DNA of 64,000 nucleotides from Patiria miniata (GCF_015706575.1 NW_024037062.1:3282811-3346810); one strand, 5' to 3'. Positions 45,204 through 56,680 are shown, counted from the first letter of the stretch. The notes: generated from the sequence alone by a model not told the origin. A program made the numbers and translations.

Positions 45204-45387
45204 CTTGTTTACCACGGCACTGGGCTCTGAAAGACGCGAAAGCCTTGTTACGAAGTGCAGTCAGATCATCACCGGGTGCAGCCGGGACCATGGCACTACA
45301 CGTGTTCCCTCGTACAGGTAGAATAAAGAGGGAACTAAAAAGCCCCAGAGTCCAACTGAAGACCCACATTTTACGTGGGTTTCTCAT
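45204..45387 (-). CDS. Signal-peptide exon, probable exon 1 of the discoidin-domain gene
   Basis: ATG at 45387 starts MRNPRK and a hydrophobic signal (MWVFSWTLGLFSSLFILP) with likely cleavage near VRGN/TC, then a short spacer ending RAQCRGKQ. The donor AAG/GTAAGT at 45204/45203 matches consensus; a weaker donor 9 bp upstream (45213/45212) keeps the same phase. The exon ends one base into a codon, exactly what the discoidin exon at 26741 needs (G+GT), giving a secreted protein with cysteines before the domain. The link spans an 18-kb intron and is inferred from phase, strand and order. A longer upstream frame exists, but the signal sequence favours this start. Confidence 0.6.
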
Positions 45388-45585
45388 AACCAGCCAGCAG
45401 GTCTTCACTTTGATATCTGCGATCAAAACGGGCAGAGCACCACTCCCTGGCACGATGAGCCTAATGTTTGGAATATCGCTTGCTGTCGTCACATAGTTTC
45501 CACGGTAACCGTAACAATGGTTGCTGTTTGGAGTTGGTTCATCGATGATCATGACAGAGCGAAACCCAATATCATGTGACGCTCG

Positions 45586-46065
45586 TTTTTTTATTTATTT
45601 ATTTCTTCCCCTGGAAGAAATATTTTATTCACAACCTCAAAGCAACATCTGAACTATACAAAAACTACTTAAGAAACCAAGGCAATGCCGCAATATATTG
45701 ACCTATAGTACATTTGGAATACAGAGTTAGTTTTGACACAGTACTTCAAAGGAGTCTCATTTTGTATGACATTTTGCAGTAGATCCATTTGTAATCGATA
45801 TGTACTTTTCCAAACTAAAATAACGATTTAAATCAAGATTCAATAGTGCAAGAGATGATCTGCTATCGTTCATCTTCATCTTATAAATGTGAAAACGACA
45901 CAAAATAAGGATCAGGTTGAGAGCAATCCACGATTTTTTTTTACTTATGCCGAAAGGTATAGCCTCATCGTCTAAGTGTATGTTTAAATTAAGAGTCCTC
46001 TCAAACCACTCATTATAACCTGGGTCCCAACACAGATAAAATCTCAAAATAGATCTCACCTACAA
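45586..46065 (-). pseudogene. 5'-truncated L1/Tx1-like LINE 3' end
   Basis: A minus-strand frame (46059-45757) reads WFERTLNLNIHLDDEAIPFG, LILILCRFHIYKMKM and NRYFSLEKYIS, resembling the C-terminal tail after the RT domain of L1/Tx1-type elements. On that strand it is followed by AAATAAATAAATAAAA (about 45606-45586), a LINE tail. It sits just upstream of the signal-peptide exon. Confidence 0.6.
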
Positions 46066-46555
46066 AATAGACGAACAAGCGTTTCGCTCTCTAAGGTATA
46101 GAATATCCATGTAGCGAACCGGATAGGGCGCTTGCGCGCTATGCACGCCAAGTCACGTGCAAACATGCGTGCGAACATTTTTTTTCTTGCGCGATGCCTG
46201 TACGATATGGATTTTGGTAGCCTCGTTTTTCGCCCAAAAGAAGCTGTATCTTCGGTTGTAAAGGGACGAAAGAGGTACGTACATTTAATACAAATCCTTG
46301 CTCAATAACGCAACGTCGAAACCTTGTGTTGGAAAGGATTGATTCTTCAAAAAACCAACTTTGAACATTTTAAACATGGCGTCGCGCGTTAGATACATCG
46401 ACTGCAGTCCTAGTTTAAATGTGCCATTTTTGGACACATTCAAATGAGACAATACCAGTGGTTTAGATCGCGCAAGGCATGATGGTAAACAACATGGTGC
46501 AGCAAGATCGTTCCCATGGAAACGAGGTTGCCCAGCAGGCTTCAGTTTGCAATTC
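46066..46555. other. Gene-free stretch
   Basis: A GC-rich patch near 46115-46200 reads GGGCGCTTGCGCGCTATGC. No coding or element signal beyond that. Confidence 0.35.
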
Positions 46556-46815
46556 AATACAGCCTATGCTTGCACTCCAGTAAATAGGCCAAGCCGAGCT
46601 CATGAATAAAAGTTGTACCCTCAAAATCTTTTATATTAGATCTAGAGAGTTCTGAGAGTAATGGAATTGGGGAATTGAAGAGATATGGCAATGCACCTCT
46701 GGCCCGGACTCTGGGCTTCCAATTCTGAGCATTGTGGATGCATTTGGGCCCGGAAGTGGCGCTATTTAGACATGTTGTAAAGGGATCGTTTTTCAAGCCG
46801 TACTAAAGCTGTACT
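46556..46815. repeat. Repeat R7, copy 2
   Basis: Direct partner of 44611-44945, with an additional GACTCTGGGCTTCC-containing segment. It ends near TTGTAAAGGGATCG, matching TTGTGGAGGGATCC in copy 1. Confidence 0.6.
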
Positions 46816-46959
46816 ACATTTCGAGTTTTCCATTTGTTTGTGCACAAACGTGGATCCGCCCATCAGGCTTCACTTTGTACAGCGAGTTAGTTATTAAGTT
46901 CAGTTATTCATTGTATTTCACTTGTATAGCTCGCTGAAGCGCAAAGCACAGAGTGCGCA

Positions 46960-47100
46960 TAACCCTCGGTGTAATCCGTTTCTGATACGCACCAATGGCG
47001 GCGATTTCAAGTCAGGATTTGGAGAGAAAGTGGTGTCAACAGATGCATCTCCAAGGGGAAGGCGAGGGGGCCGGGGGGGGGGGGGTTGATTGCCATGTAG
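46960..47100. repeat. Repeat R9, inverted copy
   Basis: Reverse complement of 31130-31240: ATACGCACCAATGGCGGCGATT to TTGATTGCCATGTAGGC around a G-run at 47069-47085. Confidence 0.55.
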
Positions 47101-47104
47101 GCGC

Positions 47105-48041
47105 AAAAACTGAACATTAAAGTCCTTAGATTTCTTAGACTTTATTCTTTAAAAAGTGCACCAGACGCGTCAAGCAAAGGCTTGCACAAAAATCTTCGGT
47201 TTTTTGCCCCATATTTTTGCTCGTTAGCATGATTCCCCTCTGAAAAAGGTATGGGGCCTGGTTGACGGGGATAGTCGACGTTTACCCAAGTAGTGTCGAG
47301 CCACATCACCATGCGTTTCTTGGGATTGCTTCAAGACATTTCATGCGAAGTAGCAACATGGAAGAGGCGCCGTCATGAGCGTTCTCATTTGGATGGGAAC
47401 CACCTTGATGAGGGCACAGTGCGATGTTACAACGCGATACAAGTCGCGAGGGACAACGTGATGCACGACACAAAGTACGACACGACGCACGACACAACTT
47501 ACGACGCCAAGAATAACGATAAGCAAGATGCACAACAAAAGGGGCAACGTTTGGGCATAAAATCTGCGAGACGGCACGGCGCAATGTACGTGAGCGGCGT
47601 TGCGACACGACGGCACGAGGCAACGGAGACGTCGTGCCAACGCGTCGTGTACTCACGTCGCATGTATGTTGAAGACACGGTGTCGTCAAAAATTCCCCTC
47701 TCGTTGCCAGTTGCAGCGCACTGTCGTGCTTCGCGCCGTGCGTCGCCTCTTGCGTCGGATAGAGACGTTGCTGATTTAAGCAACTTTTTCCTCTGGGGTC
47801 AACCCCACCTCGCTGGCTGTTGACGACTATAGCCGCGGCTTGAAGAAAGGCTATGTAAAGGGAGACGGCTAGAGCCGCGTTTCATTCATCATGCACATGC
47901 GGGTGCTACAAGATTGTATTTTATAGAAACAGAAAGTTCGGTGGACACTTATTAGTCATGAAAAGCGAAATTATTCAGCAAAACCACTTATTAATCTTAG
48001 TTGAATAGTTGGGGGTTTTTCGAGCACGGCACACGGGCTCA
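47105..48041. other. Repeat-like ACGACAC-rich region without a supported gene
   Basis: Between about 47400 and 47680 the sequence is built from ACGACAC, GTCGTG and CACGAC words, and all frames give low-complexity basic peptides. A 176-codon open frame at 47293-47823 has no recognisable domain. I take it as a degenerate repeat or an unidentified element. Confidence 0.4.
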
Positions 48042-48318
48042 CAAGGGCGGATCTCCTCCCCCCCCCCCACGAACCCATTTATTTTTTAAGTGACTTCGCA
48101 ATAAAGGCAGGCACTGCGTACACAACCATTAGCGTGTTAAAGTGGTAAGAAATTGCCTCAGATCGCACTACAGAGCATCTGGATTCCCCCCCCCCCCCCA
48201 AATTTAGGGGCCCTTATACGCGGCCCACGCCGTATTTGTTTTGAACCACTCTTTGGGGACCGAACCAAATTTTTTTTGGCCCCCCCCCAAAAAAAATTGT
48301 GTTCTGGATCCGCCCTTG
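48042..48318. repeat. hAT-like MITE with CAAGGGCGGATC ends
   Basis: CAAGGGCGGATC at 48042 and GGATCCGCCCTTG ending at 48318 form a perfect 12-bp inverted pair. C-runs lie just inside. No clear 8-bp target duplication. Confidence 0.5.
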
Positions 48319-48805
48319 CAGTGTACGTGCTCGTTGTTCATGGATACGCTCGGTTGATCACACTGGGCTTTCCGTATACATTATTGTGCACAGCGTATTA
48401 CGCGCATGCGTCCTCAGTGAAAACCGGCGGACAGGTGTCACGGTCTCACTTCTCCAGCGTGCTAGCTTCTCCGAGAGGGAAATTTCTCTTCAACACGCAC
48501 TCGAAAAATTGCGCAGTAGTGTACATTTTCGACAATTTTATTTGTGTGCTGAGTCTGGTGTTGTACTGGTGCACGTAAGATCTTGGGATATCTGTATTAA
48601 GTTAAAATTTAATTGGGCCCCGATGTTTACATATGGAAATGAGGGGAAAATAACATAATTTTCATAAGAAATCACTTTGAACCCTAACTCATTCATCCAC
48701 CATTCACATCCCAAAGATAATCAGATGTAAATATTCATGAATTTCCAACTGACACGATTGAGACGACTGAGTGCGCACTTAATTCGCGCATGCACAGCCG
48801 TGCAA

Positions 48806-49163
48806 CACAGGGTCATTATCTTTTTTTGCAAAAGTTGTCACAAACTTCACAACATCATCAACGGTTGAAGCTCTTCCATCAACAATTGTAATGTGATAGA
48901 CCCTCTTGCGAAGATCCCAGGGCGATTTCTCCACAATCTGTGATTAGCTTGCCCATAGTGTCCAGTGTCGCTCGACAATCCCTCAGGTCATCGGAGTAAT
49001 CCAGCAATGACTTGTCTCGGATGTCAGGCCGGTTGATGAGTTTATTGACCCATGCCACCAGTGATGTCGTACTCATTCCCGAATCGGTCATTGAGTAGCT
49101 TTGTTGAAGAGCATAACCGTTTGCACCGGTTGATGTAACCGTGTCTAACCTGGTAATCATCCC
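48806..49163 (-). pseudogene. BEL/Pao-type gag fragment (DUF1759-like)
   Basis: The minus-strand frame reads SLVAWVNKLINRPDIRDKSL, YSDDLRDCRATLDTMGKLI, then after one frameshift SPWDLRKRVYHITI and TVDDVVKFVTTFAKKDNDPV. The order of a linker, an LRDCRATLDTMG-like helix and an FV...A...DPV end resembles the gag region of BEL/Pao-like elements. Recognition is by pattern only. No LTRs seen. Confidence 0.5.
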
Positions 49164-49189
49164 TAATAAAGTGGTTTTATCCAAAAGTA

Positions 49190-49734
49190 TGAGTTAAACC
49201 AAGGTTTGTGCAAAGAAAAAAACCTAACTGACATGAAAATGGCTACAATGAACAGCGTCACCAACGGTGTCTAAAATCTCTCGGAGGCGGCAGGACCTAA
49301 ACAATACAGATTCTGCTATCTTCATAACAAAAATCCTCATTTTTACGCTCTATATATATCATAAATCACCTCAATGTCCTTTGACAAAAGTAAAACAAGT
49401 TAATCACTATCTTAGCTCAGCTGTCCTAGTGTTAAAAAAAAATAATGACAAAATTTGATGGAAATGTTCACGTTGTAAAACGATGACAAGTGTCATGGTG
49501 GAAAGGAGTAGCGCCCTCTAAAGCTTGAACAAAATGTTTACCATATTAATGAATGGTACACTGAGCGATAATTCTGGCGACTGCAGGAGGCATTAAATGC
49601 CATTCAATGCCTGGGTAAGAAGAGATGTTAATTAAGTATCGATTTGGCATCATTGACTCCTTGGGTATAAAATGTGTGTTCCTCCAGTAGACCCCAGTAT
49701 TCTTAAAGTTGTAATGAGTCCGTGAATACTGTGA
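49190..49734. other. Gene-free stretch
   Basis: AT-rich sequence with short open frames lacking recognisable motifs. Confidence 0.35.
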
Positions 49735-50140
49735 CGCGAGTCCAGTCAAGTCATACTATTTGCAGTGACTCAAGTTGAGGCTTTGTAAGAACACAGTGAC
49801 TTAAGTCGGGTGGAGTCGTTCAAAAACAGGCACTTGAGTGACTCAAATTCGGGTCGAGTCGTTCAGAAATAATGGCAGCTACTGAATTTGAGTAGTTCTG
49901 AGGAGTAATTCGAGTCAAGTTTAGTGTGGTTAGGTAGTGACTCAAGTTGAGTCGTTCTAAGTAAGTGATTAAATTTAAATAGTTCTTGGGCATTGACTCA
50001 AGCTAAGTCATTCTAAGGCAGTGGCATAAGTCACATTGACTCATTCTAAAGAAGTGACTGGTTGAGTTTAGTTATAAGGCAGTGACTCGATCGAATCAAA
50101 TTAAGTTCATCGAAGGCAGTGACTCTAGTCAAGTTTTTAA
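49735..50140. repeat. Degenerate minisatellite, GTGACTCAAGTTGAGTCGTTC type
   Basis: About ten diverged units of 30-45 bp carry GTGACTCAAG, GTCGTTC and AAGGCAGTGACT words in one orientation. Units contain the partly palindromic core ACTCAAGTTGAGT. Confidence 0.75.
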
Positions 50141-50324
50141 CCTTCGAGCTTCAAGCCCAAAAACTTTACGCGGAATGGCCACTTTGAGAATTTTATCACC
50201 ACACGTGTTTCTAGGTCAATAACCCCCGCATGCCTAGACATGCACAAGATATCTGTCATTCACATCGTCCGGGATTATTTACAACCTGTCTGAGCTCTGG
50301 GCGGCACGAGGGATTGACACAAAG

Positions 50325-50772
50325 GGCGTTTTCGAATCCCTGTTCTTGACAACACTCGGGTTAACCCGACACGAGAACAGCGGTCTCGAACGTGACGAAC
50401 AGACCCGAGAGGGCGTTTGCGGATCGATTTTTTCACTCCCCGGTTGATGGAGGGTTCGGCGAGGGGCAGCTTGAACAAAATGGCGGACTGTGCAGATTCG
50501 TAAATTGTTGGGTTTTTTTTTTCTAATACCCTAATGATTAGAATAAAAAAACCATTATAGTGCAGGTCTGCAATTTCATCCCTGCATGTCCGGTTTTGCA
50601 ACAGTCGTCCTCGTTCATTTGGAATAGGCCTAAGTACAAATTCAGACGATTGTCGGCCATTTTGCATTGCTTTATATCGATGCGACACGCACCCGCGCGT
50701 TCGTAACAACCAGCTCGAGAACACGTTCTCGTGTTACACGCGTGTTGTCAAGAACAGGGATTCGAAAACGCC
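50325..50772. mobile_element. 448-bp TIR element with 31-bp perfect ends
   Basis: The left end GGCGTTTTCGAATCCCTGTT and the following 11 bases (to 50355) are the exact inverse of the right end (50742-50772). CAAAG flanks both sides (50320-50324 and 50773-50777), a 5-bp target duplication. Subterminal ACACGAGAAC words recur in both arms. Non-coding; superfamily unassigned. Confidence 0.75.
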
Positions 50773-50777
50773 CAAAG

Positions 50778-52040
50778 AGATCGGCGGCACTTAGGGGTTG
50801 GCCACTAAGATCTCCAATTACTGCACAAAGGCATTAGGCGCCATCTTGGCTTCTGTCTTTCAACACTCCTTACTCTGGAGTGGCTAGCTTAAGGGTCTGG
50901 CCAATGGGAGTCTACAGGCTTGTGGTGTATAGTAGGGGTGATGATTACATGGAAGCTTGGCCTAATAGGCCCATTGAAAAAAAAATATGACCTTATTTGG
51001 AAAATGTGGAGAATTTTATCGCGGCTCGTTGCGCGAAGTTAACCATTCTTGCTTGAGTAACACCAATCTGGGAAGAGTTCGGGCGTGGGAAGAATTTGGA
51101 TGAATACTACCTAGAATTTGCTTGGTGTTGTGCAAAACTTGTCGGATTTGAAAAGGGTCCATTTTCCAGGGACTGAAAAATGACCTTCTTGTCCCTCTTT
51201 TTTGTTGTGTTTTAGCTGGAAACGGTTACACCAATGACTACCCTACATGCAGATTGTTAAGAGATGCCAAGCTGTCTGAGATAAGGCGGGAACAAGCGAG
51301 ATAAGGAGCTTATCATTGGCAGAGCCCTCAATGCAGAATACAATTAATCCTATGCGTATGCATATGCATGAGATTAGGAAATGATTGTACGCTTATTTTA
51401 AGTACGTTCGACGGGGGACAAAGGAATGGAGTACCGAAGTGTGACGTGGTCTGAATCACGCGATAATGTCTTTCACACACATTTTGGACGCGTGACGTAT
51501 TCACTTCGGTACTCTATTATGTGCTCGTAGTAGTGTTTTAGTGGGGTTTTTTGGCCAAAAGTTTTAACTTCTAAGTGCAAAAATATTTACATCTATACTT
51601 TTTTTGAACGAAATTATGTGTTTCCAGTAGGTTTTTAGATTTTTTTAGGCAAGGAATTTTAATTTCTAAGACTTGGCCGCCGGTTCAGATGTGTTTGCCC
51701 GTGACATCGAGAGAGAAACTAATTATTTTTGGAAAATATTGTTTTATAATTTCATCTTAAACCAGTAAGAGTTTAACAGGAAAACGTTTTTTTTTCTTCT
51801 TCGGGATCTTACCAAAAGTTGCTTTTAATTGTTCTGCCAGCTTTTCTGGGTGTCTGATTTACTTGTTAACTATTAGCTCAAAGTTGGTTTACAGCTACCA
51901 CGAAAGAAAACAAGACTAGGCACTTCTAGTAAAGATGGTCTCAGACCAACTTGGTCGGAGGGATCGAAAGAGTTAACACGGTCATTTCTTCGGAGGCCAA
52001 GGTATACGGCTTATGTAAGTGTAAATCGTAAGAGACAGTC
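50778..52040. other. Gene-free stretch
   Basis: No exon or element ends recognised. The flank AGAGACAGTCAGTC, seen again at 52383, begins at about 52031 before the pentanucleotide array. Confidence 0.4.
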
Positions 52041-52055
52041 AGTCAGGTCAGTTAA

Positions 52056-52255
52056 GTCAGGTCAGGTCAGGTCAGGTCAGGTCAGGTCAGGTCAGGTCAG
52101 GTCAGGTCAGGTCAGGTCAGGTCAGGTCAGGTCAGGTCAGGTCAGGTCAGGTCAGGTCAGGTCAGGTCAGGTCAGGTCAGGTCAGGTCAGGTCAGGTCAG
52201 GTCAGGTCAGGTCAGGTCAGGTCAGGTCAGGTCAGGTCAGGTCAGGTCAGGTCAG
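52056..52255. repeat. (GTCAG)40 perfect pentanucleotide array
   Basis: Forty uninterrupted units (200 bp), followed by an imperfect extension to about 52370. AGAGACAGTCAGTC is present on both sides (52031 and 52380). The array reads AGGTCA on one phase every 5 bp. Confidence 0.97.
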
Positions 52256-52399
52256 TCAGGTCAGGTCGATCAGATCAGGTCAGATCAGGTCAGGTCAGGT
52301 CAGGTCTGGTAAGGTCAGGTCAGATCAGGTCAGGTCAGGTCAGGTCAGGTCTGATCGGGTCGGGTCGGGTCTAAATCACAAGAGACAGTCAGTCCGGTC

Positions 52400-54419
52400 C
52401 AGTCGGTCGGTCAGTGCGTGCGTGATTTGGAGCACACTAGGCTTGCCCTCTGGGACCAGCACAAATATAGCCTTAAAAGATACACGTAAGGCCATGAGAC
52501 ACTTTAACAGATCACTGACAGTAGTAAATGATATCTAGAAACAACACAACACTGCAGGTGCACGCTTACACTCTATCTAAAGTGTTTTTATTGAATAAAT
52601 GTAATTTTAACACAGAAAAGAGACGTGGAAGAAAAAGGCTTGTGTCGTGATATGCCAAACTTTCTCTATCATGTCTCTGACTACATATTTATTTAATTTA
52701 TTGGGCTTTAAGTTAGTGGCCACCATTTGCAAACAGTGGTGTTTTTTTGGCGTTTCAAGAAAAATAATGCAATCAATCTGATGCAGGTTATTAATGACAA
52801 ACAAACAAAAAAATGTCGCAATTATGCACAGTAGTAGTCATACTTTTGAGAAAACTGTAACAATGCATTTTCATTTTTTTTCAGTCTCACGCAAAGCATG
52901 TTTTTGTTGACCGTTTAAAGGTTTGGTCCTAACCATCGCGAGGAATGATGGTTATTCTTTTTGCCTGGGAAAAAGACAGAATACTGGGCGGAAATTACTT
53001 CTCAGGATGCTTTATATCCTTTTTTCTGAAAATTAAGTAGGATAATTCATTATATTTTGACAGTTTTATGTTTGAATGTTTGCAAATGGTGTCGATTACC
53101 TTTAACCACTTCAAACGTTAAAGGAAAGGGGGAAAAAATGCAAAAAAGAAGAAAAACAATTTGCTAAGGAATATTTCCAGTTATAATTTTTTTTTTATCC
53201 ATTTCTACCAGTTACTGAGATTAATGCTTTACCATGGATGTGGGAAAGGACAATTAATAAAGAGTAATAATCTACATGTATATATAATAATGCTCATTTC
53301 TAATAAGAAAATAGTGTATACCAGATTTGATAAGATAATTAAGTAAAGTATATTGGATATTTGAAAAATTTCATGCAATATTTATTGGAATTTTATATAG
53401 TGCTGTAGAACAAAATTGTCGGCAGTGCATACTGAATAATATTCATTCCATGGGTTTACGAAGTGATTTTGAGTGGGTAAACTCTTTTGTATTGACTCAA
53501 ATTTACCCACTTCAAATAGCGCCCTCTTATTGCGTTCACCATACTGCAACAAGTAAAATAGTTTGGGACGCTCGAAGTAATTATTATCAAAGTTTCAGGT
53601 GCACTTTCATCCGCAGAATGTCAAAACGTAGTGTTTTCTGGATCCCAGTAAGTCCTGTGCAAAATGTCTGACATTTCCAGAGAAAATGTTGAAAACACCC
53701 GTTTGTTTAATTTTTTTGCGCGTCAGCGATTTTTGCCTCTCCTTTAAGTATTTCTAGCAGTGAACAAAAAGCCATTGAATTTCAACACACAAATAAAACC
53801 GTCATTATAGTTGTGTGCACGTTTATATTATACAATTATTTCGTGAGAATTGCGTTTTTAGAGCCCAAAAGAGCGCAACCGGCCAAAAGTCTCCCTTTAA
53901 GAGTATTGAATTTTGATAAAATAAAAATCCATATTCTAGCTGGTCTTCCGAAAATACCCTTTTCACAATTTGCTTCATGAAAAAGAGATACTACAAAATG
54001 GAAATACATGTCATTGTATATTATTACTGATTAAGCCACTAAGAGTCTAAACAAATCTGAAAAAAAAACTTAAGTTCCTGTTAATAATCAGTTTTCATCC
54101 AACCGATTTCTTTTGCCGACATCAATGTAGCATGGGAAACTCCTGCCTCTAAAGCTCATTGGAAAATTTAACAATTTTTTTAAAACTTCACAGAAGTTTA
54201 TGATGTATTTACAATACTGGTGAGATTTTGGGGTGAGATAATTGGATCCAGATTAAATAACCTTCTTGTTACCTTATGGTCTTTTCATTGTATTCTCAGG
54301 TGCGTACATAAGAGATTTAAAGGAGATAACTTTATGACCACTGGACATGGGAATTAATTAAGAGTCATATATCGAGACTTTTTGCAGTAGAGGAACATAT
54401 GAATTTGGAAAACTCTCTC
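52400..54419. other. Gene-free AT-rich stretch
   Basis: No coding signal or element recognised on either strand up to the start of duplication copy 2. Confidence 0.45.
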
Positions 54420-54639
54420 TTATGGGAGCGGGGATACATTTCATAATTTGGGGTAGGAAAAAAAGGAATTACAAAGATACCATGCCATCAATTCAAACTC
54501 TGGTCACTTTTTTTCTGTGTTATGTTGGCCAAAACAGTCGAAGCAGTAACTTGAAAAGCAAAATTGTATTTCGCGTTTATACAAGAGGAAGTACACTTTT
54601 TGATAAAAATGGGGAATGATAACAAGATAAATGTCCTTA

Positions 54640-55240
54640 AGATCATTATATTCAATTTCAAGTACAACTCTAGAACGAATGATGGTAAACCCAAGCTCTG
54701 CATTTCTACCACTTGTTGCCTCCCGAAGAGCATATCAAGCACGATTATAAACAGGAATAGAGCCAGAGTGATGACCTACTGACATATTGAATTCAGTTGT
54801 TTCACCATCAGGCGTGATCTGGTGTTAGTATACATTGATTTTATGGCCCTTTGAGGTCTGGGAGGAACTCCATAAGCCTTAAGGATTCCGATCCTTTTTG
54901 CCTCGATGAATTGACTCAAACGCCTTCTTGAAATCTATGAAGGTCAAGAAGGCAGGGAGATTGTTCTTCTTCGCTTCTTCAACGATCCTCCTTAAAGCTA
55001 GTATTGCTGGATCTCCTTTCCCTGAAACCATTTTGATTCACACAGATTTTTGGTTCTTTGGCACTTTTTAACCTGTTAAGAATCATGCGATTGTACAGTT
55101 TGGCAATGTCGCAGGTGACACTGATTTCGTGGTAATTGTCCGTATTTGAGAGATCGCCTGAGTTTGGAACAGGAATGATATTTGACATCGACAACGAATT
55201 TTTTAAAAACGGCCAAGCATTTGAAAAGAAAAACAAAATT
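54640..55240 (-). pseudogene. RTE-like reverse transcriptase fragment (minus orientation)
   Basis: The minus strand reads IPVPNSGDLSNTDNY, AKLYNRMILNRLK, CVNQNGFRERRS, then in shifted frames LPAFLTFIDFKKAFESIHRG, AIKSMYTNTRSRL and LFLFIIVLD. This is the N-terminal half of an RTE-type RT, with several frameshifts. Confidence 0.75.
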
Positions 55241-55699
55241 GGTTTCGTTGGGGGCGGGGTCATGGCACCTGGCCCTGCTGGCCCCCGGATTCGCCCTTGG
55301 AACGTGTGCGTGCACGGCTCAACCAGTAACGTCTATAGACGTTGTCACTGCCAGAAAAAAACTAAAAAAACTAAAAGCAAATACATTTTGAAAACTGAGA
55401 AAAGGTGGACAGTCTTGCAAACAAATTGAGGGGAAAAATAAGAAACACTTCGACTTTTAATTAGCCTTGTCCATGTTGTTCTTATCTACACTTGAATCGT
55501 TTGAATTCTAAAGGGATATAGCTGCAGCTCATTTGACACGTATATATACAAAGCGATATATCATGTGCTACGTACAGTATGTTTAGTAGTTTTCAAATTT
55601 TAATAATTACAAGAGTTTTGCCAAATATTTTAAGCATCTTGAAGAGACCTTGACGTAACAGCTTCAGTACTTTTCTCATATATATTATAAGTTATCCTG

Positions 55700-55815
55700 C
55701 GAGCGCGAGTGGAACACGTAATAATGTAGTGCGTCTGTGTCCCACATACCACGAGGCCGAAGGTCGATTGGTATTATGGGACACAGACGCACTACATTTT
55801 CCGAGTTCCACGAGC
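55700..55815. repeat. Long near-perfect hairpin
   Basis: AATGTAGTGCGTCTGTGTCC (55723-55742) and its exact inverse (55779-55798) form the core. The arms extend outward through GTGGAAC/GTTCCAC and inward through ATACCA/TGGTAT, leaving a loop with CGAGGCCGAAGG. About 115 nt in all. Confidence 0.85.
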
Positions 55816-55954
55816 ACGAGTGTGATAACGAATTTATCTTCAAGCAAACTTGACGCGCAGTACAGTTGGACCATTGCTCTACACGAACCGTTTAGCGGTT
55901 TAGCGCATGCAGATAGAATGTCGCTCGCATCCATAGTAACAATATCCACCCGAT

Positions 55955-56680
55955 AGCAACTGTGGAGAGGAAGGCACCTGAGGTACTAAAAGAGCGAAAC
56001 CTCACAGTAAACACGTCTAAGACGGAGAAACACCTCATCAGTAGAAACGGAAGCAACACCAGTTGGAAGAAATGCAAATACTTGGGATCTTTTCTCGACA
56101 CTGAGCAAGATATTACCAGGAGGAAAATACTTTCGATGGTATCTTTCAACAAATTCAGGAATGTCTTCAACAGTGATGCAATCTCAAACAACACGAAACT
56201 CAAAACATTCGCGCCTTCATAGCATCTGTATTCCTATACAACAGCGAACTATGGACATTGTTATAAGTCACTAGAAGAGAACATTGATGCATTTCACAGA
56301 AGACTCTTGCGTTCAATCCTTAATATAAAATGGCCCAAGAAGATCACCAACAAAGAACTGTACAGGAGAACCAACGAGATCCCTTGGAGTACTGCCATTA
56401 CCCGAAGACGTCTTAGGTGGACAGGCCATCTCCTGAGACTACCCGAGGAAGCTCCTGCCAAGCAAGCACTTCTAGAGGCAATCCGCAAGAACAAGCTACC
56501 AAGAGGGGGACAACGAACCACGTGGCTGAAGAGAGTAAACAAGGACCTGACAACCACGGGGGTCAACATCAAGGATCGATGCACGTGGCACGTGGCATCA
56601 GACAGAGAACAGTGGAGAACACTTACAGAGTGCGCGATGTCAGATCAACTTGACGCAAGCGCCTAGATAGATAGATATGC
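55955..56680 (+). pseudogene. RTE-like LINE C-terminal fragment (plus orientation) with GATA tail
   Basis: Encodes LTVNTSKTEKHLISRNG, KCKYLGSFLDTEQDITRR, SNNTKLKTF, then RRRLRWTGHLLRLPEEAPA and GGQRTTWLKRVNKDL, the post-RT end of RTE-type elements. It ends AGATAGATAGATA at 56666-56678, an RTE-style short-repeat tail. Orientation is opposite to the piece at 54640-55240. Confidence 0.8.

Noticed and set aside
47293..47823. 176-codon open frame, with antisense frames of similar length
   Set aside because: Made largely of ACGACAC/GTCGTG words that keep several frames open at once; no domain, no splice context.
52056..52255. Regular short repeats as a possible CRISPR-like array
   Set aside because: Contiguous 5-bp units with no spacers, in an animal genome; it is a microsatellite.
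54640..56680. Firm twin-priming call for the RTE pieces
   Set aside because: About 700 bp of other sequence lies between the pieces and no common target duplication was found, so two separate insertions remain possible.
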